DNA of 64,000 nucleotides from an uncultured Flavobacteriales bacterium (GCA_913051935.1 CAJXCU010000006.1:1-64000); one strand, 5' to 3'; counted from the first letter of the stretch, positions 39,131-51,764 are shown. Translations and numbers: made by a program. Notes: generated by a model not told the origin, from the sequence alone.

Positions 39131-40108
39131 ATGAAAACATTACAATTTAGAGAAGCCTTGAGAGAGGCAATGTCTGAAGAAATGCGAAAAGATAAAAGCG
39201 TTTTTTTATTGGGCGAAGAGGTTGCGGAATACAACGGAGCCTACAAGGTCTCTCAGGGAATGTTGGATGAGTTTGGTCCGAAACGTGTCATAGACACTCC
39301 GATTGCTGAGCTAGGATTTGCTGGGATAGCTGTAGGCGCCTCTATGAATGGCCTCAAACCAATCGTTGAATTTATGACATGGAATTTTGCTATTCTTGCT
39401 GCCGATCAGATTATAAATAGTGCCGCGAAAATGCTTCAAATGTCGGGGGGACAGTACCACTGCCCTATCGTTTTTAGAGGGGGAAATGGCACTGCTGGAC
39501 AGCTCGCAGCGACGCACTCGCAAAGTTTTGAGGCTTTTTATGCGCATGTGCCAGGTTTAAAAGTAATTACACCTTCAAACCCTGCAGATGCGAAAGGCCT
39601 ACTCAAATCGGCTATTAGAGATGAAGACCCCGTGGTTTTTCTTGAATCTGAGAAAATGTATGGTGACAAGGGAGAAGTTCCTGAAGGCGAATATTTAATT
39701 CCTATTGGAAAAGCAAATGTCAAAAGAAAAGGTCAACACGTTACGGTCGTGTCATTCGGAAAAATAATTAAAATTGCAGAGGAAGTTGCTGAGGTATTGG
39801 CAAAAGAAAACATTGAAATTGAGATTATTGATTTAAGAACCATACGCCCTATTGACTATGGAACTATTGTTGATTCCATAAAAAAAACCAATAGATGTGT
39901 TGTCGTTGAAGAATCATGGCCATTGGCCTCCATTTCTTCAGAAATTGCATACCATGTTCAACGCTATGCCTTTGATCATCTCGACGCACCTGTTTTAAGG
40001 GTAACTCAAACGGATACCCCCTTCGCTTTTTCTCCGACCCTAATTGAAGCAGCTTTGCCTAGTAAGCAAGAACTTATCGATGCGATAAAACAAGTTTTGT
40101 ACGCTTAA
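39131..40108 (+). CDS. pdhB: pyruvate dehydrogenase E1 component beta subunit-like
   Basis: REALREAMSEEMRKDKSVFLLGEEVAEYNGAYKVSQGM; VVEESWPLASISSEIA. Confidence 0.93.
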   Translation: MKTLQFREALREAMSEEMRKDKSVFLLGEEVAEYNGAYKVSQGMLDEFGPKRVIDTPIAELGFAGIAVGASMNGLKPIVEFMTWNFAILAADQIINSAAKMLQMSGGQYHCPIVFRGGNGTAGQLAATHSQSFEAFYAHVPGLKVITPSNPADAKGLLKSAIRDEDPVVFLESEKMYGDKGEVPEGEYLIPIGKANVKRKGQHVTVVSFGKIIKIAEEVAEVLAKENIEIEIIDLRTIRPIDYGTIVDSIKKTNRCVVVEESWPLASISSEIAYHVQRYAFDHLDAPVLRVTQTDTPFAFSPTLIEAALPSKQELIDAIKQVLYA

Positions 40109-40184
40109 TTGCTTAAGTAAAACAAGCTATTGAGGACCTCGAATAAAAATCTATTTAAAAAAAATCTTTTTTTTTCCATTCCCC

Positions 40185-40214
40185 TTGTGTAATAAATAAA
40201 ATTAAGTAACTTTG
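40185..40214 (+). promoter_or_regulatory. predicted promoter of the str-S10-spc-alpha supercluster
   Basis: TTG (40185-40187)-N19-TAACTTTG (40207-40214). Confidence 0.7.
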
Positions 40215-40218
40215 CACC

Positions 40219-40237
40219 CCTCAAAGTGCGTTTGAGG
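40219..40237 (+). promoter_or_regulatory. 5' UTR hairpin upstream of rpsL
   Basis: CCTCAAA-gtgcg-TTTGAGG, perfect 7-bp stem. Confidence 0.6.
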
Positions 40238-40269
40238 TTATTTATTTTATTTACAATTAAGAGTATTTT

Positions 40270-40644
40270 ATGCCAACTATTCAACAATTAGTTCGCAAAG
40301 GGAGAACTGCGGTAGTTAAGAAATCTAAATCTGCTGCACTTGATTCATGTCCGCAGCGTAAAGGTGTATGTGTAAGAGTTTATACAACAACACCTAAGAA
40401 GCCAAATTCAGCAATGCGGAAAGTGGCAAGAGTTCGCCTTACGAACGGTAAAGAAGTTAACGCTTATATCGGAGGAGAAGGTCACAACCTACAAGAACAT
40501 TCCTTGGTATTAGTAAGAGGTGGAAGAGTCAAAGACCTTCCAGGAGTCCGCTATCACATCGTCCGCGGTGCTGAAGATACAGCGGGTGTTCAGGGAAGAA
40601 CGCAAAGAAGATCTAAATACGGAACGAAACGTCCGAAGAAGTAA
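40270..40644 (+). CDS. rpsL: 30S ribosomal protein S12
   Basis: [36 protein letters not shown]. Confidence 0.99.
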   Translation: MPTIQQLVRKGRTAVVKKSKSAALDSCPQRKGVCVRVYTTTPKKPNSAMRKVARVRLTNGKEVNAYIGGEGHNLQEHSLVLVRGGRVKDLPGVRYHIVRGAEDTAGVQGRTQRRSKYGTKRPKK

Positions 40645-40674
40645 TAAATTCAATAACCTTTATTATTTAAAATA

Positions 40675-41145
40675 ATGAGAAGAAGAAAGGCCAAAAAAAT
40701 TGCGATTCTGCCAGATCCAAAATTCAATGATGTTGTTGTTACCAAATTTGTGAACAACCTCATGTTTTCTGGTAAGAAAAGCTTAGCATTCCGAATTTTT
40801 TATGATGCCATTGATATGGTAAATGAGAAAGTAGACGACCAAGAAGGTCTAGATGTCTGGAGGAAAGCTATTGAAAATATCACACCAAGCGTTGAGGTGA
40901 GAAGTAGAAGAGTTGGAGGGGCAACCTTTCAAATTCCTACACCTGTTCGTGAAGGAAGAAAAGCATCCCTAGCTATGAAATGGCTTATTGGATACGCAAG
41001 AAAGAGAAATGAAAAAACCATGGCTCAAAAATTAGCTGCGGAAATTATTGCTGCAGCGAAAGAAGAAGGTGCAGCTTTCAAAAAGAAAGAAGACACTTTG
41101 AGAATGGCAGAAGCGAATAAAGCATTTTCACACTTTAGATTTTAA
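40675..41145 (+). CDS. rpsG: 30S ribosomal protein S7
   Basis: [19 protein letters not shown]. Confidence 0.99.
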   Translation: MRRRKAKKIAILPDPKFNDVVVTKFVNNLMFSGKKSLAFRIFYDAIDMVNEKVDDQEGLDVWRKAIENITPSVEVRSRRVGGATFQIPTPVREGRKASLAMKWLIGYARKRNEKTMAQKLAAEIIAAAKEEGAAFKKKEDTLRMAEANKAFSHFRF

Positions 41146-41148
41146 ACC

Positions 41149-43254
41149 ATGGCTAGAGATCTTAAATACACAAGAAATATAGGTATTGCAGCTCACATTG
41201 ATGCTGGAAAAACGACCACAACAGAAAGAATACTTTACTACGGTGGTGTAAGCCACAAAATTGGTGAGGTTCACGACGGTGCAGCTACTATGGACTGGAT
41301 GGAGCAAGAGCAAGAAAGAGGTATTACGATTACTTCTGCAGCAACCACATTAAATTGGGACTACAGAGGACAGCAGTACCATATGAACATCATTGATACT
41401 CCAGGACACGTTGACTTTACAGTTGAAGTAAATCGATCACTACGCGTTCTAGATGGTTTGGTTTTCTTGTTTTCTGCTGTTGATGGTGTTGAGCCGCAAT
41501 CAGAAACCAATTGGAGACTTGCTAACAATTACAACGTACCTAGGATAGGTTTTGTTAATAAAATGGACCGTCAGGGAGCCGACTTTTTAAACGTTTGTGC
41601 ACAGGTTAAAGAAATGCTAGGAAGTCATGCACTGCCATTGCAGATTAATATCGGTGCTGAAGATGACTTCAAAGGAGTGGTTGATCTTATCAATTTCAAA
41701 GGAATTGTATGGAATGAAGAAGATATGGGAATGACATTTAAAGAAATTGACATTCCAGAAGATATCATTGACGAGGCAAGAACGCTAAGAGGAGAATTAC
41801 TTGAGGCGGTTGCTGAATTTGACGAAACGTTAATGGAGAAGTATTTCGAAGATGAAAACTCGCTTACAGAAAGAGAAATTCTTGATGCATTAAGAGAAGC
41901 TACAATCTCAGGAAAAGTAGTTCCTATGATGTGTGGATCTGCTTTTAAAAATAAAGGTGTTCAAGCGATGCTTGACATGGTAATGGAAATTTTACCTTCA
42001 CCCCTTGACATTGAGGGTATCAAAGGAATTAACCCTAAAACAGATGAGGAAGTTATTCGTAGACCATCAGTTGATGAGCCTTTCTCGGCACTAGCATTTA
42101 AAATTGCAACGGATCCATTCGTTGGTCGCTTGTGTTTTGTGCGAGCATATTCTGGAAAATTAGATGCTGGTTCTTACGTCTACAACACACGATCGAACAA
42201 TAAAGAAAGAATCTCAAGAATTTTCCAAATGCACGCCAAAGAGCAAAAGCAAGTTAAGGAACTTGGTGCAGGAGATATTGGAGCTGTCGTAGGATTTAAA
42301 GACATTAAAACGGGTGATACTTTATGTGCCGAAAATGCGCACATCATTCTTGAGTCCATGGACTTTCCAGATCCAGTAATCGGTGTTGCCATTGAGCCTA
42401 AAACACAAGGAGATACGGACAGATTATCTGTTGGGCTTCAGAAGCTTGCTGAGGAAGATCCTACTTTCCAAGTTAAAACCGACGAAGAATCAGGACAAAC
42501 GATCATTTCCGGGATGGGAGAACTTCACTTAGAGATCATTATCGACAGATTGAAGAGAGAATTTAAGGTAGACGTTAATCAAGGAGCACCTCAGGTTACG
42601 TATCGAGAGGATATCACTGGTGCAACAGATCACCGTGAGGTATACAAAAAACAAAGCGGTGGACGTGGAAAGTTTGCAGATATTCTTGTCAAAATTGAAC
42701 CGCAAACAGATCCAGAGAAAACAGGTCTGGAGTTCGTTAACTCTATAAAAGGTGGTAACATTCCGAAAGAGTTCATTCCTTCCGTAGAAAAAGGTTTCAA
42801 AGAATCCATGAAAACAGGAGTTCTTGCGGGATTCCCTGTTGAAGCGATGAAAGTTGCATTAATTGATGGTTCATTTCATGCGGTCGATTCAGATCAATTG
42901 TCTTTTGAACTTGCCGCCAAAATGGCCTACAGAGACGCTATGAAGTCTTGTTCACCTATTTTATTGGAGCCTATCATGAAAATCGAAATTGTTACGCCGG
43001 AAGAAAATATGGGTGACGTTGTGGGAGATTTGAACCGTAGAAGAGGGATGATGAAAGGAATGGATGATAAGAATGGTGCGAAAGTTCTCAAAGCAGATGT
43101 GCCTTTATCAGAAATGTTTGGTTATGTAACACAGTTAAGAACAATTACTTCGGGTAGAGCTACTTCCTCTATGGAATTTTCACATTACTCTGAAGCACCT
43201 AAAAATGTTGCACAAGACGTTATTGATAAAGCAAATGGAAAAGTAGTTGCATAA
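41149..43254 (+). CDS. fusA: elongation factor G
   Basis: [34 protein letters not shown]. Confidence 0.99.
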   Translation: MARDLKYTRNIGIAAHIDAGKTTTTERILYYGGVSHKIGEVHDGAATMDWMEQEQERGITITSAATTLNWDYRGQQYHMNIIDTPGHVDFTVEVNRSLRVLDGLVFLFSAVDGVEPQSETNWRLANNYNVPRIGFVNKMDRQGADFLNVCAQVKEMLGSHALPLQINIGAEDDFKGVVDLINFKGIVWNEEDMGMTFKEIDIPEDIIDEARTLRGELLEAVAEFDETLMEKYFEDENSLTEREILDALREATISGKVVPMMCGSAFKNKGVQAMLDMVMEILPSPLDIEGIKGINPKTDEEVIRRPSVDEPFSALAFKIATDPFVGRLCFVRAYSGKLDAGSYVYNTRSNNKERISRIFQMHAKEQKQVKELGAGDIGAVVGFKDIKTGDTLCAENAHIILESMDFPDPVIGVAIEPKTQGDTDRLSVGLQKLAEEDPTFQVKTDEESGQTIISGMGELHLEIIIDRLKREFKVDVNQGAPQVTYREDITGATDHREVYKKQSGGRGKFADILVKIEPQTDPEKTGLEFVNSIKGGNIPKEFIPSVEKGFKESMKTGVLAGFPVEAMKVALIDGSFHAVDSDQLSFELAAKMAYRDAMKSCSPILLEPIMKIEIVTPEENMGDVVGDLNRRRGMMKGMDDKNGAKVLKADVPLSEMFGYVTQLRTITSGRATSSMEFSHYSEAPKNVAQDVIDKANGKVVA

Positions 43255-43271
43255 TATTTAAGAAGAAGAAA

Positions 43272-43577
43272 ATGAGTCAGAAAATTCGAATTAAATTAAA
43301 ATCTTACGATCATAACTTGGTTGACAAGTCAGCTGAAAAGATTGTAAAAACTGTAAAATCGACAGGTGCTGTCGTTAGTGGTCCTATTCCACTTCCAACA
43401 CACAAGAGAATTTACACAGTATTGAAATCTCCACACGTCAATAAAAAAGCAAGAGAACAATTTGAATTGTGCGCTTATAAAAGATTGATGGATATCTACA
43501 GTAGCTCTTCAAAAACGGTTGATGCCTTAATGAAATTAGAGTTACCAAGTGGAGTTGATGTAGAAATTAAAGTTTAA
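43272..43577 (+). CDS. rpsJ: 30S ribosomal protein S10
   Basis: [22 protein letters not shown]. Confidence 0.99.
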   Translation: MSQKIRIKLKSYDHNLVDKSAEKIVKTVKSTGAVVSGPIPLPTHKRIYTVLKSPHVNKKAREQFELCAYKRLMDIYSSSSKTVDALMKLELPSGVDVEIKV

Positions 43578-43594
43578 TAATAAAAACGAAAAAC

Positions 43595-44209
43595 ATGCCA
43601 GGAATAATTGGACGAAAAATCGGAATGACTAGCATCTACAGTGCCGAGGGTAAGGCATTACCATGCACGATGATAGAAGCTGGTCCTTGTGTTGTCACTC
43701 AGGTGAAAACACAAGACAGAGATGGTTACGAAGCTGTTCAGCTTGGGTTTGGAAGTAAGAAAGAAAAAAACACACCAAACGCTTTGCAAGGACATTTCAA
43801 AAAAGCCAAAACTACACCCAAGTCAGCACTTGCTGAATTCTCAGACTTTGAGGACTTAAATTTAGGTGACACTGTTAATGTTGAAATATTCACTGAAGGA
43901 GAATATGTTGATATCGCAGGAACTTCAAAAGGAAAAGGTTTCCAAGGAGTTGTGAAAAGACACAACTTTGCGGGTGTAGGACAAGCAACACACGGTCAGC
44001 ACAACAGACTTAGAGCTCCAGGTTCTATTGGTGCCGCGTCATACCCTGCAAAAGTTTTCAAAGGAATGCGCATGGCCGGTCAAATGGGTAACAAAAGAGT
44101 TACTGCTGAAAACCTTCAAGTATTGAAAGTTATCGCTGACAAAAACATTCTTATCGTTAAAGGTTCTGTGCCAGGAGCCAATGGTTCAACCCTAACAATT
44201 GTAAAGTAA
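43595..44209 (+). CDS. rplC: 50S ribosomal protein L3
   Basis: [27 protein letters not shown]. Confidence 0.99.
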   Translation: MPGIIGRKIGMTSIYSAEGKALPCTMIEAGPCVVTQVKTQDRDGYEAVQLGFGSKKEKNTPNALQGHFKKAKTTPKSALAEFSDFEDLNLGDTVNVEIFTEGEYVDIAGTSKGKGFQGVVKRHNFAGVGQATHGQHNRLRAPGSIGAASYPAKVFKGMRMAGQMGNKRVTAENLQVLKVIADKNILIVKGSVPGANGSTLTIVK

Positions 44210-44835
44210 TGAAACTTAAAATATACGACGCGAAAGGTTCTGCTACTGATAAGTCAGTAAATCTATCCAAAGATGTTTTTGGAATAGAGCCTAACGATCA
44301 TGCAATATACTTAGATGTCAAGCAGCACCTTGCCAACAAAAGACAAGGAACGCATAAAGCAAAAGAAAGAAGTGAAATCGCTGGTTCGACTAAAAAAATC
44401 AAGAAACAAAAAGGTACTGGTGGAGCAAGAGCTGGTAACATCAAGTCAGGAACAAGAGTTGGTGGAGGTAGAATTTTCGGCCCTCGCCCAAGAAACTATC
44501 ATTTCAAGTTAAATGTAAAGCTTAAAAGACTCGCAAGAAAATCCGCTTTTTCTGTTCAGGCTAAAAATAAGTCGATCATGGTAATGAACGATCTAACTGG
44601 CCTTACTGAGAAAACAAAAGATTTTAAAGCCCTTATTTCTTCTTTGAAATTAGAAAACGAAAAAGTATTATTTATCCTTGGTGATAAAAATGATGCAGCA
44701 TATTTGGGTTCGAGAAACTTAAAAAAAGTAAAGGTTGTTACTGCTGATTCATTTAACACATATGATATTTTAAATGCATCCAAGGTGATAGTATCTTCCG
44801 AGAGCATTAAACAAATTGAAAAGATCCTTAACTAA
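44209..44835 (+). CDS. rplD: 50S ribosomal protein L4
   Basis: QGTHKAKERSEIAGSTKKIKKQKGTGGARAG. Confidence 0.98.
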   Translation: MKLKIYDAKGSATDKSVNLSKDVFGIEPNDHAIYLDVKQHLANKRQGTHKAKERSEIAGSTKKIKKQKGTGGARAGNIKSGTRVGGGRIFGPRPRNYHFKLNVKLKRLARKSAFSVQAKNKSIMVMNDLTGLTEKTKDFKALISSLKLENEKVLFILGDKNDAAYLGSRNLKKVKVVTADSFNTYDILNASKVIVSSESIKQIEKILN

Positions 44836-44840
44836 GAGCC

Positions 44841-45146
44841 ATGCAAAATTTACAAGGAATAATTAAAAAACCAATCATAACTGAGAAAGCAACTATGATT
44901 TCTGAGTCTATGAATAGATTTACATTTGAGGTAATTCAGACTGCCAACAAAATTGAAATCAAGAATGCTGTAGAGAAAATGTATGGCGTTCAGGTTACTA
45001 AAGTTCGAACTGCAAACTTCGGTGGCGGAAAGGCTTCTATGAAATATACGAACAAAGGAATCGTTCGCGAAACGGCAAGAAAGTGGAAAAAAGCCATTGT
45101 TACAGTTGCTGAAGGTGAAACGATTGATTTATTTAATAACTATTAA
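44841..45146 (+). CDS. rplW: 50S ribosomal protein L23
   Basis: [38 protein letters not shown]. Confidence 0.98.
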   Translation: MQNLQGIIKKPIITEKATMISESMNRFTFEVIQTANKIEIKNAVEKMYGVQVTKVRTANFGGGKASMKYTNKGIVRETARKWKKAIVTVAEGETIDLFNNY

Positions 45147-45157
45147 CGACTAAAAAA

Positions 45158-45982
45158 ATGAGTCTTAAAAAGTTTAAACCAACAACACCTGGACAAAGAC
45201 ACAAAGTGGCTTTGCAGTTTGGAGAAGTAACCAAATCTACTCCTGAAAAATCTCTTCTTTCAAAGAAGAAAAAATCCGGTGGTAGAAATAATGACGGTAA
45301 AATGACCATGCGACACATAGGTGGCGGTCACAAACAAAAATACCGTGTTGTAGATTTCAAAAGGAACAAATTTGATATACCGGCAACAGTCAAAGGAATT
45401 GAGTACGATCCAAACAGAACTGCAAATATTGCCCTGTTATATTATGCTGATGGTGAAAAGAGGTATATTATCGCTCCAAATGGTCTAAAAGAAGGTGACA
45501 AAGTATTGTCAGGTAAAGATGCCACTCCAGTAGTTGGAAACGCAATGTACCTAGCTGATATCCCATTAGGAACAATGGTCCACAATATTGAATTACAACC
45601 TGGTAAAGGAGGTTCGATTGCGAGAGGTGCTGGAACATACGCACAATTAAACGCAAGAGACGGTAAATATGCAATCATCAAAATGCCTTCTGGGGAGACT
45701 AGAATGATTTTAATTACATGTTTAGCAACTATAGGATCGGTATCAAATCCTGAACATAACCTAACCGTATCAGGTAAGGCAGGTAGAACTCGATGGTTAG
45801 GAAGAAGACCCAGAGTGAGACCAGTAGTAATGAATCCAGTTGATCATCCAATGGGTGGTGGTGAAGGAAAAAATTCCGGAGGTCACCCAAGGTCAAGAAA
45901 TGGTATTCCTGCAAAAGGATACAAGACAAGAGCTAAGAGTAAATACTCTGATAAGTTTATTATTGAAAGAAGAAAAAAATAG
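45158..45982 (+). CDS. rplB: 50S ribosomal protein L2
   Basis: [53 protein letters not shown]. Confidence 0.99.
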   Translation: MSLKKFKPTTPGQRHKVALQFGEVTKSTPEKSLLSKKKKSGGRNNDGKMTMRHIGGGHKQKYRVVDFKRNKFDIPATVKGIEYDPNRTANIALLYYADGEKRYIIAPNGLKEGDKVLSGKDATPVVGNAMYLADIPLGTMVHNIELQPGKGGSIARGAGTYAQLNARDGKYAIIKMPSGETRMILITCLATIGSVSNPEHNLTVSGKAGRTRWLGRRPRVRPVVMNPVDHPMGGGEGKNSGGHPRSRNGIPAKGYKTRAKSKYSDKFIIERRKK

Positions 45983-45992
45983 AGAATAGGAT

Positions 45993-46262
45993 ATGAGTCG
46001 TTCATTAAAAAAACCACCTTTCGTTCATTACAAGTTAATGAAAAGAGTCGATGACGCGAAAGCAGCGAATAGTAAGTCAGTGATTAAAACATGGTCTAGA
46101 GCTTCTACAATTACTCCAGAGTTTGTAGGTATGACCTTTGCTGTTCACAACGGAAATAAATTTATTCCAATTTTTGTTACAGAAAATATGGTAGGACACA
46201 AATTAGGAGAATTTGCACCAACGAGGAACTTTAGAGGTCACGGAGGTAAAAACAAAAGATAA
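45993..46262 (+). CDS. rpsS: 30S ribosomal protein S19
   Basis: [29 protein letters not shown]. Confidence 0.99.
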   Translation: MSRSLKKPPFVHYKLMKRVDDAKAANSKSVIKTWSRASTITPEFVGMTFAVHNGNKFIPIFVTENMVGHKLGEFAPTRNFRGHGGKNKR

Positions 46263-46264
46263 TT

Positions 46265-46660
46265 ATGGGAGCAAGAAAACGATTAAGAGCGGAAGCACTA
46301 AAAGCTGAGAAGAAGGCTATTGCAATCGCACAATTAAGAAAGTCACCGATATCTCCAAGAAAAATGAGATTGGTAGCTGATTTAATTCGTGGAATTGAGG
46401 TTAATAAAGCCTTGAACATCCTTCAATTTAGTAGCAAAGATGCTGCAAAAAGCCTTGAAAAGCTATTAAGATCGGCTATCGCAAATTGGGAGCAAAAAAA
46501 TGAAGATGCAGACATTAGCGAGGCTTCATTGATGGTTACCAGAATTGAAGTTGGTGGTGGAGCAATGCTCAAAAGGATTCAACCAGCACCTCAGGGAAGA
46601 GCACACAGAATTAGAAAAAGATCAAATCATGTTACCATCGTAGTTGGTGGAGCGAAATAA
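46265..46660 (+). CDS. rplV: 50S ribosomal protein L22
   Basis: [37 protein letters not shown]. Confidence 0.98.
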   Translation: MGARKRLRAEALKAEKKAIAIAQLRKSPISPRKMRLVADLIRGIEVNKALNILQFSSKDAAKSLEKLLRSAIANWEQKNEDADISEASLMVTRIEVGGGAMLKRIQPAPQGRAHRIRKRSNHVTIVVGGAK

Positions 46661-46668
46661 TTGAAGAA

Positions 46669-47385
46669 ATGGGACAAAAGACAAATCCAATTGGCAATAG
46701 ACTAGGTTACATCCAAGGTTGGGAATCAAACTGGTTTGGTGGTTCAAATTACGGTGATAAAATCGTAGAAGATGACAAAATCAGAAGATACCTTAAGGCT
46801 CGTTTAGCTAAAGCGAGTATCGCCAAGATAATCATTGAGAGAACTTTAAAGCTCGTTACCGTGACGATTAATACGGCTCGTCCTGGTGTAATTATTGGTA
46901 AAGGAGGTCAAGAGGTTGACAAACTAAAAGAAGAGCTTAAAAAGCTAACCAAGAAGGAAATTCAAATCAACATATTCGAAGTTAAGAGACCAGAGCTAGA
47001 CGCAAGATTGGTTGCTGATGCAGTAGCTCGTCAATTAGAAGCGCGAATCTCTTTCAGAAGAGCAATAAAAATGGCCATCGCCGGAACCATGAGAATGGGA
47101 GCTGAAGGAATTAAAATTAAAATTTCTGGCCGATTAAATGGTGCTGAAATGGCTCGTTCTGAAATGTATAAGGACGGAAGAACTCCACTCCACACGTTTA
47201 GAGCAGATATTGACTACGCTTTGGCTGAGGCACATACTACCTACGGAAGATTAGGAATTAAAGTATGGATTTGTAAGGGTGAAGTATATGGTAAAAGAGA
47301 TTTGTCTCCGAATATCGGTATGAAATCAGGTTCAAAACCTGGAGGAATGAGAAAGCCAGGGATGCCTAACAGAAAGAAAAAATAA
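46669..47385 (+). CDS. rpsC: 30S ribosomal protein S3
   Basis: [41 protein letters not shown]. Confidence 0.99.
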   Translation: MGQKTNPIGNRLGYIQGWESNWFGGSNYGDKIVEDDKIRRYLKARLAKASIAKIIIERTLKLVTVTINTARPGVIIGKGGQEVDKLKEELKKLTKKEIQINIFEVKRPELDARLVADAVARQLEARISFRRAIKMAIAGTMRMGAEGIKIKISGRLNGAEMARSEMYKDGRTPLHTFRADIDYALAEAHTTYGRLGIKVWICKGEVYGKRDLSPNIGMKSGSKPGGMRKPGMPNRKKK

Positions 47386-47402
47386 TTTTAGAATAAAGCA
47401 CA

Positions 47403-47831
47403 ATGTTACAGCCTAAAAAAACAAAATTTAGAAAAGCGCAGAAGGGAAGAAACCGCGGTATGGCACATAGAGGTTCTACTATAGCATTTGGATCGTTTGG
47501 TTTGAAATCCCTGGAACCTGGATGGATTACTTCGAGACAAATCGAAGCATCAAGAATTGCTGTCACGAGATATATGAAGCGTGAAGGGCAAGTATGGATT
47601 CGAATTTTCCCAGACAAGCCAGTAACCTCCAAGCCAGCTGAGGTAAGGATGGGTAAAGGAAAAGGTGCTCCTAGTCATTGGGTAGCAGTTGTAAGACCGG
47701 GAAGAATTCTTTTTGAGGCAGACGGTGTACCTTACGAAATTGCTAAAGAGGCATTAAGGTTGGCTGCACAGAAATTACCTGTGAAATGTAAATTTATCGT
47801 CCGCAATGATTATGTGGTACCCGTAAAATAA
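47403..47831 (+). CDS. rplP: 50S ribosomal protein L16
   Basis: [34 protein letters not shown]. Confidence 0.99.
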   Translation: MLQPKKTKFRKAQKGRNRGMAHRGSTIAFGSFGLKSLEPGWITSRQIEASRIAVTRYMKREGQVWIRIFPDKPVTSKPAEVRMGKGKGAPSHWVAVVRPGRILFEADGVPYEIAKEALRLAAQKLPVKCKFIVRNDYVVPVK

Positions 47832-47835
47832 GATT

Positions 47836-48030
47836 ATGAAACAACAAGAAATAATAAAACTATCTGACGAGGATTTAAAGAGCCGTTTGACTGATTTCCA
47901 ATCACAAATGGAGACGTTGAAGCTCACGCACAAAATGGCGCCAATCGAGAATCCATTGAGGATCAGAAGTATGAGAAAATTGATCGCTAGGCTGAATACT
48001 GAAGCGACTAAAAGAAAAGCACAAGCTTAA
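47836..48030 (+). CDS. rpmC: 50S ribosomal protein L29
   Basis: [30 protein letters not shown]; position. Confidence 0.97.
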   Translation: MKQQEIIKLSDEDLKSRLTDFQSQMETLKLTHKMAPIENPLRIRSMRKLIARLNTEATKRKAQA

Positions 48031-48043
48031 AAATTATTGCCAA

Positions 48044-48301
48044 ATGGAGAAGCGAAATTTAAGAAAAGAAAGAGTTGGGGTTGTTACGAGTGACAAAATG
48101 GATAAGTCTGTTGTCGTTGCGGTAGAGCGTAAGGTAAAACACCCGAAGTATGGGAAATTTGTGAAGATGACTTCCAAATTTGTTGCTCACGACGAAACAA
48201 ACGATTGTAACATCGGAGATACTGTTAAAATAATGGAGTCCCGTCCTTTGAGTAAGAACAAGAACTGGAGATTAGTAGAAATACTCGAAAGAGCTAAATA
48301 A
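48044..48301 (+). CDS. rpsQ: 30S ribosomal protein S17
   Basis: [35 protein letters not shown]. Confidence 0.98.
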   Translation: MEKRNLRKERVGVVTSDKMDKSVVVAVERKVKHPKYGKFVKMTSKFVAHDETNDCNIGDTVKIMESRPLSKNKNWRLVEILERAK

Positions 48302-48309
48302 CTTGTATA

Positions 48310-48678
48310 ATGATACAAACAGAATCAAGACTAGGAGTAGCAGACAATTCAGGAGCCAAGGAGGTTCTATGTATTCGTGTCTTAGGTGGTACAAAAAGAA
48401 GATATGCTTCCATTGGTGATAAAATCGTAGTCACAGTAAAAAGTGCGATGCCAAATGGTCAGGTGAAAAAAGGAACTGTTCAGAAGGCGGTCGTGGTGAG
48501 AACGAAAAAAGAAATCAGAAGACCTGACGGATCTTACATTCGTTTTGACGACAATGCCTGTGTTATCTTAAACCAAACAGGTGAGATGAGAGGAACACGT
48601 ATTTTCGGCCCAGTAGCAAGAGAGCTTCGAGAAAACAACTTTATGAAAATTGTTTCACTAGCACCGGAAGTGCTGTAA
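48310..48678 (+). CDS. rplN: 50S ribosomal protein L14
   Basis: [27 protein letters not shown]. Confidence 0.99.
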   Translation: MIQTESRLGVADNSGAKEVLCIRVLGGTKRRYASIGDKIVVTVKSAMPNGQVKKGTVQKAVVVRTKKEIRRPDGSYIRFDDNACVILNQTGEMRGTRIFGPVARELRENNFMKIVSLAPEVL

Positions 48679-48689
48679 TAAAGTATAAA

Positions 48690-49007
48690 ATGCAAAAGAA
48701 ACTACATATAAAAATCGGTGATACTGTGAAAGCAATCACTGGAGAGTCTAAAGGGCAAGAAGGAACTGTTCTTGGCATCGACCGAGAAAAGCTAAGAGCA
48801 ACGGTTGAAGGGCTTAACATGATTAAAAAACACGTGAAACCTAGTGCAAACAATCCTCAAGGAAGTATTGAAGAACTTGAAGGTACGATCCATTTATCAA
48901 ACCTAATGTTGGTTGCCAATGGAGAAGCTACGCGTACGGGAAAGCGTCGTGATGAAAAAGGAAAATTAACAAGATATTCAAAGAAATCAGGGGAGGTGAT
49001 TAAGTAA
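48690..49007 (+). CDS. rplX: 50S ribosomal protein L24
   Basis: [28 protein letters not shown]. Confidence 0.98.
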   Translation: MQKKLHIKIGDTVKAITGESKGQEGTVLGIDREKLRATVEGLNMIKKHVKPSANNPQGSIEELEGTIHLSNLMLVANGEATRTGKRRDEKGKLTRYSKKSGEVIK

Positions 49008-49558
49008 TGAGCTACAGACCAAGATTAAAAGACAAGTACAATTCAGAAATTGTAAAAACACTAACTGACAAGTTTGGTTATAAGTCGTCCATGCGCGTTC
49101 CAAAATTGACCAAGATTGTACTAAGCCAAGGAATGGGAGATGCTGTTGCTGACAAAAAGCTTATTGATAGCGCTGCTGCAGACCTTTCAAAAATTGCTGG
49201 ACAAAAAGCAATTACGACACTTTCTAAAAAGGATATTTCGAATTTCAAATTGAGAAAAGGAATGCCTATTGGTACAAAGGTAACGCTTAGAGGAGATAAA
49301 ATGTATGACTTTTTAGATCGTCTTTTAGCAGTTTCACTTCCTAGAACAAGAGACTTTAGAGGAATAAACCCAAAAGGTTTTGACGGAAGAGGAAACTTCA
49401 ACTTAGGAGTGAAAGAACATATTATATTCCCAGAAATAGATATTGATAAGGTGAATAGAATCCTAGGTATGGATATCACTTTTGTAACTACAGCGGAAAA
49501 TGATGAAGAAGCGAAAGCTTTATTAGACGAATTTGGATTTCCATTTATAAAAAAATAG
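49007..49558 (+). CDS. rplE: 50S ribosomal protein L5
   Basis: [52 protein letters not shown]. Confidence 0.99.
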   Translation: MSYRPRLKDKYNSEIVKTLTDKFGYKSSMRVPKLTKIVLSQGMGDAVADKKLIDSAAADLSKIAGQKAITTLSKKDISNFKLRKGMPIGTKVTLRGDKMYDFLDRLLAVSLPRTRDFRGINPKGFDGRGNFNLGVKEHIIFPEIDIDKVNRILGMDITFVTTAENDEEAKALLDEFGFPFIKK

Positions 49559-49561
49559 AAA

Positions 49562-49876
49562 ATGGCTAAAGAATCAATGAAAGCGCGTGAGCGCAAAAGA
49601 GAAAGGTTAGCAGCTCGCTACGAAGCAAAGCGTGAAGAGCTTACAAAAATCTTAAAATCAACAGATGCATCTGAAGAAATTCAAAATGCAAAATGGGACG
49701 CAATGATGCAGTTGCAAAAGCTTCCCGCTAATTCCTCAAAGGTTAGAAAACACAATAGATGTGGTTTAACAGGAAGACCAAGAGGATATATGCGTCAGTT
49801 TGGTATTTCTAGGGTGACCTTCAGAGAAATGGCTTTGTCTGGTAAGATTCCAGGTATAAAAAAAGCAAGTTGGTAA
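49562..49876 (+). CDS. rpsN: 30S ribosomal protein S14
   Basis: [41 protein letters not shown]. Confidence 0.98.
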   Translation: MAKESMKARERKRERLAARYEAKREELTKILKSTDASEEIQNAKWDAMMQLQKLPANSSKVRKHNRCGLTGRPRGYMRQFGISRVTFREMALSGKIPGIKKASW

Positions 49877-49895
49877 TTAATAAACTAATAAAGAA

Positions 49896-50294
49896 ATGAA
49901 TACAGATCCAATAGCTGATTTTTTAACTCGTATTAGAAATGCGAGTGCAGCAGGTTTGAAAATTGTTGAAATACCAGGTTCAAACGTTAAGAGAGCAATG
50001 ACTGAAATATTATTCGATCAAGGCTTTATTTTAAACTTCAAATTTGAAGAAGATAATAAGCAAGGGATTATTAAAATCGCTTTAAAATACAACGACTCGA
50101 CCAAAGTTCCAGCAATTACCAAAATTCAAAGAGCATCTCGTCCAGGATTAAGAAAATATTCTGCTTCGTCGACTATGCCAAGAGTCTTGAATGGTTTAGG
50201 AGTTTCCATTGTATCAACATCTAAAGGAGTTGTTACTGGAAAACAAGCAACAAAGATGAATGTCGGTGGTGAAGTACTCTGCTACGTATATTAA
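49896..50294 (+). CDS. rpsH: 30S ribosomal protein S8
   Basis: MNTDPIADFLTRIRNAS, SRPGLRKY. Confidence 0.99.
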   Translation: MNTDPIADFLTRIRNASAAGLKIVEIPGSNVKRAMTEILFDQGFILNFKFEEDNKQGIIKIALKYNDSTKVPAITKIQRASRPGLRKYSASSTMPRVLNGLGVSIVSTSKGVVTGKQATKMNVGGEVLCYVY

Positions 50295-50305
50295 AAAAAA
50301 GAAAA

Positions 50306-50860
50306 ATGTCAAGAATAGGAAACGCACCCGTTACAATACCAGAAGGAGTTGAAATCTCTCAAGCCAATGGAATTGTTACAGTTAAAGGCAAAAAAGGAGA
50401 GCTTTCTCAAGAATTTGATGAGGCCATTTCCATGAAAATTGAGGACAATACTGTCACATTTTCAAGAAACTCGAATGCTCCTGAATTTAGATCCAAGCAC
50501 GGCTTATATAGAGCCCTCATGAGCAACATGATTACCGGGGTTTCAGAAGGATTCAAAAAAGAGCTTCAAGTCATTGGGGTTGGTTATAGAGCAGTTGCCA
50601 AAGGTCAGCTTTTAGAGCTTGCACTAGGTTACTCTCATGCAGTAGTATTAGAGATTCCCGCTGAGATTAAGGTCAGCGCACAAACCGAAAAAGGTAAAGC
50701 ACCTATCGTAACCCTAGAATCGCATGACAAACAACTTCTCGGGCAGGTAGCATCAAAAATAAGATCATTGAGAAAGCCTGAACCATACAAAGGAAAAGGT
50801 ATAAGATACATGGGTGAAGAAGTAAGAAGAAAAGCAGGTAAAGCTGCAGCTAAGAAATAA
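50306..50860 (+). CDS. rplF: 50S ribosomal protein L6
   Basis: [40 protein letters not shown]. Confidence 0.99.
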   Translation: MSRIGNAPVTIPEGVEISQANGIVTVKGKKGELSQEFDEAISMKIEDNTVTFSRNSNAPEFRSKHGLYRALMSNMITGVSEGFKKELQVIGVGYRAVAKGQLLELALGYSHAVVLEIPAEIKVSAQTEKGKAPIVTLESHDKQLLGQVASKIRSLRKPEPYKGKGIRYMGEEVRRKAGKAAAKK

Positions 50861-50877
50861 TTTTTAAGATTAAAGAA

Positions 50878-51231
50878 ATGGCAAATAGAAAAGTTCTCAG
50901 GAGAGCAAAGATTAAAAGAAGAATTCGAAAAAAAGTATTCGGTACTTCTACCATTCCAAGATTATCTGTTTTCAGAAGCAATAAGCAAATTTATGCGCAA
51001 CTGATTGATGACCTTACTGGTAAAACAATCGCGTCTTCAGGATCATTAAAAAATGATGATGCTAAAAAAGGTAATAAATTAAACCAGGCGAGCGTCGTCG
51101 GCAAAAATATTGCAGACAAAGCAAAAGAATCGGGTATCGAAAGCGTGGTTTTCGATAGAAACGGGTACTTATATCACGGTAGAGTTAAATCATTGGCTGA
51201 ATCAGCTAGAGAAGGAGGATTAAAATTTTAA
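50878..51231 (+). CDS. rplR: 50S ribosomal protein L18
   Basis: [44 protein letters not shown]. Confidence 0.99.
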   Translation: MANRKVLRRAKIKRRIRKKVFGTSTIPRLSVFRSNKQIYAQLIDDLTGKTIASSGSLKNDDAKKGNKLNQASVVGKNIADKAKESGIESVVFDRNGYLYHGRVKSLAESAREGGLKF

Positions 51232-51234
51232 ATT

Positions 51235-51753
51235 ATGGCAGCTCAAATTATGAATCGCGTAAAAGCGGCAGATATTGAACTTAAAGATAAGCTTGTTGCG
51301 ATCAACAGGGTAACTAAGGTTACAAAAGGAGGAAGGACTTTTAGTTTTTCAGCAATTGTTGTTGTTGGAGATGAAAACGGAATTGTAGGTCATGGACTTG
51401 GTAAAGCAAAAGAAGTTGTTGAGGCCATAACGAAAGGTATTGATGATGCGAAAAAGAACTTGATTAAAGTTCCTATTGCTAAGGGTACTGTTCCACACAC
51501 TCAAAAGGGTAAATACGGAGGAGCAAAAGTTCTTTTAAAGCCTGCATCTGATGGTACGGGAGTTATTGCCGGTGGTGCAATGCGTGCTGTATTGGAGAGT
51601 GTTGGAGTATCCAATGTACTTGCAAAATCACAGGGATCTTCAAACCCACATAATGTTGTAAAGGCGACGATTGATGCGCTTTCTCAAATGAGAGATGCAG
51701 TAGCTGTTGCAAAGCAGAGAGGAATTGAATTAGAGAAAATTTTTAACGGTTAA
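51235..51753 (+). CDS. rpsE: 30S ribosomal protein S5
   Basis: [42 protein letters not shown]. Confidence 0.99.
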   Translation: MAAQIMNRVKAADIELKDKLVAINRVTKVTKGGRTFSFSAIVVVGDENGIVGHGLGKAKEVVEAITKGIDDAKKNLIKVPIAKGTVPHTQKGKYGGAKVLLKPASDGTGVIAGGAMRAVLESVGVSNVLAKSQGSSNPHNVVKATIDALSQMRDAVAVAKQRGIELEKIFNG

Positions 51754-51764
51754 TTCGAAAAAAA

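Noticed and set aside
40157-40175. A8/T9-like run upstream of rpsL as a terminator for pdhB
   Set aside because: AT-only, no GC stem; could be an UP-like or curved element but cannot be supported as a terminator
49078-49596. 172-aa minus-strand ORF opposite rplE
   Set aside because: Shadow ORF caused by codon composition of a confident ribosomal gene
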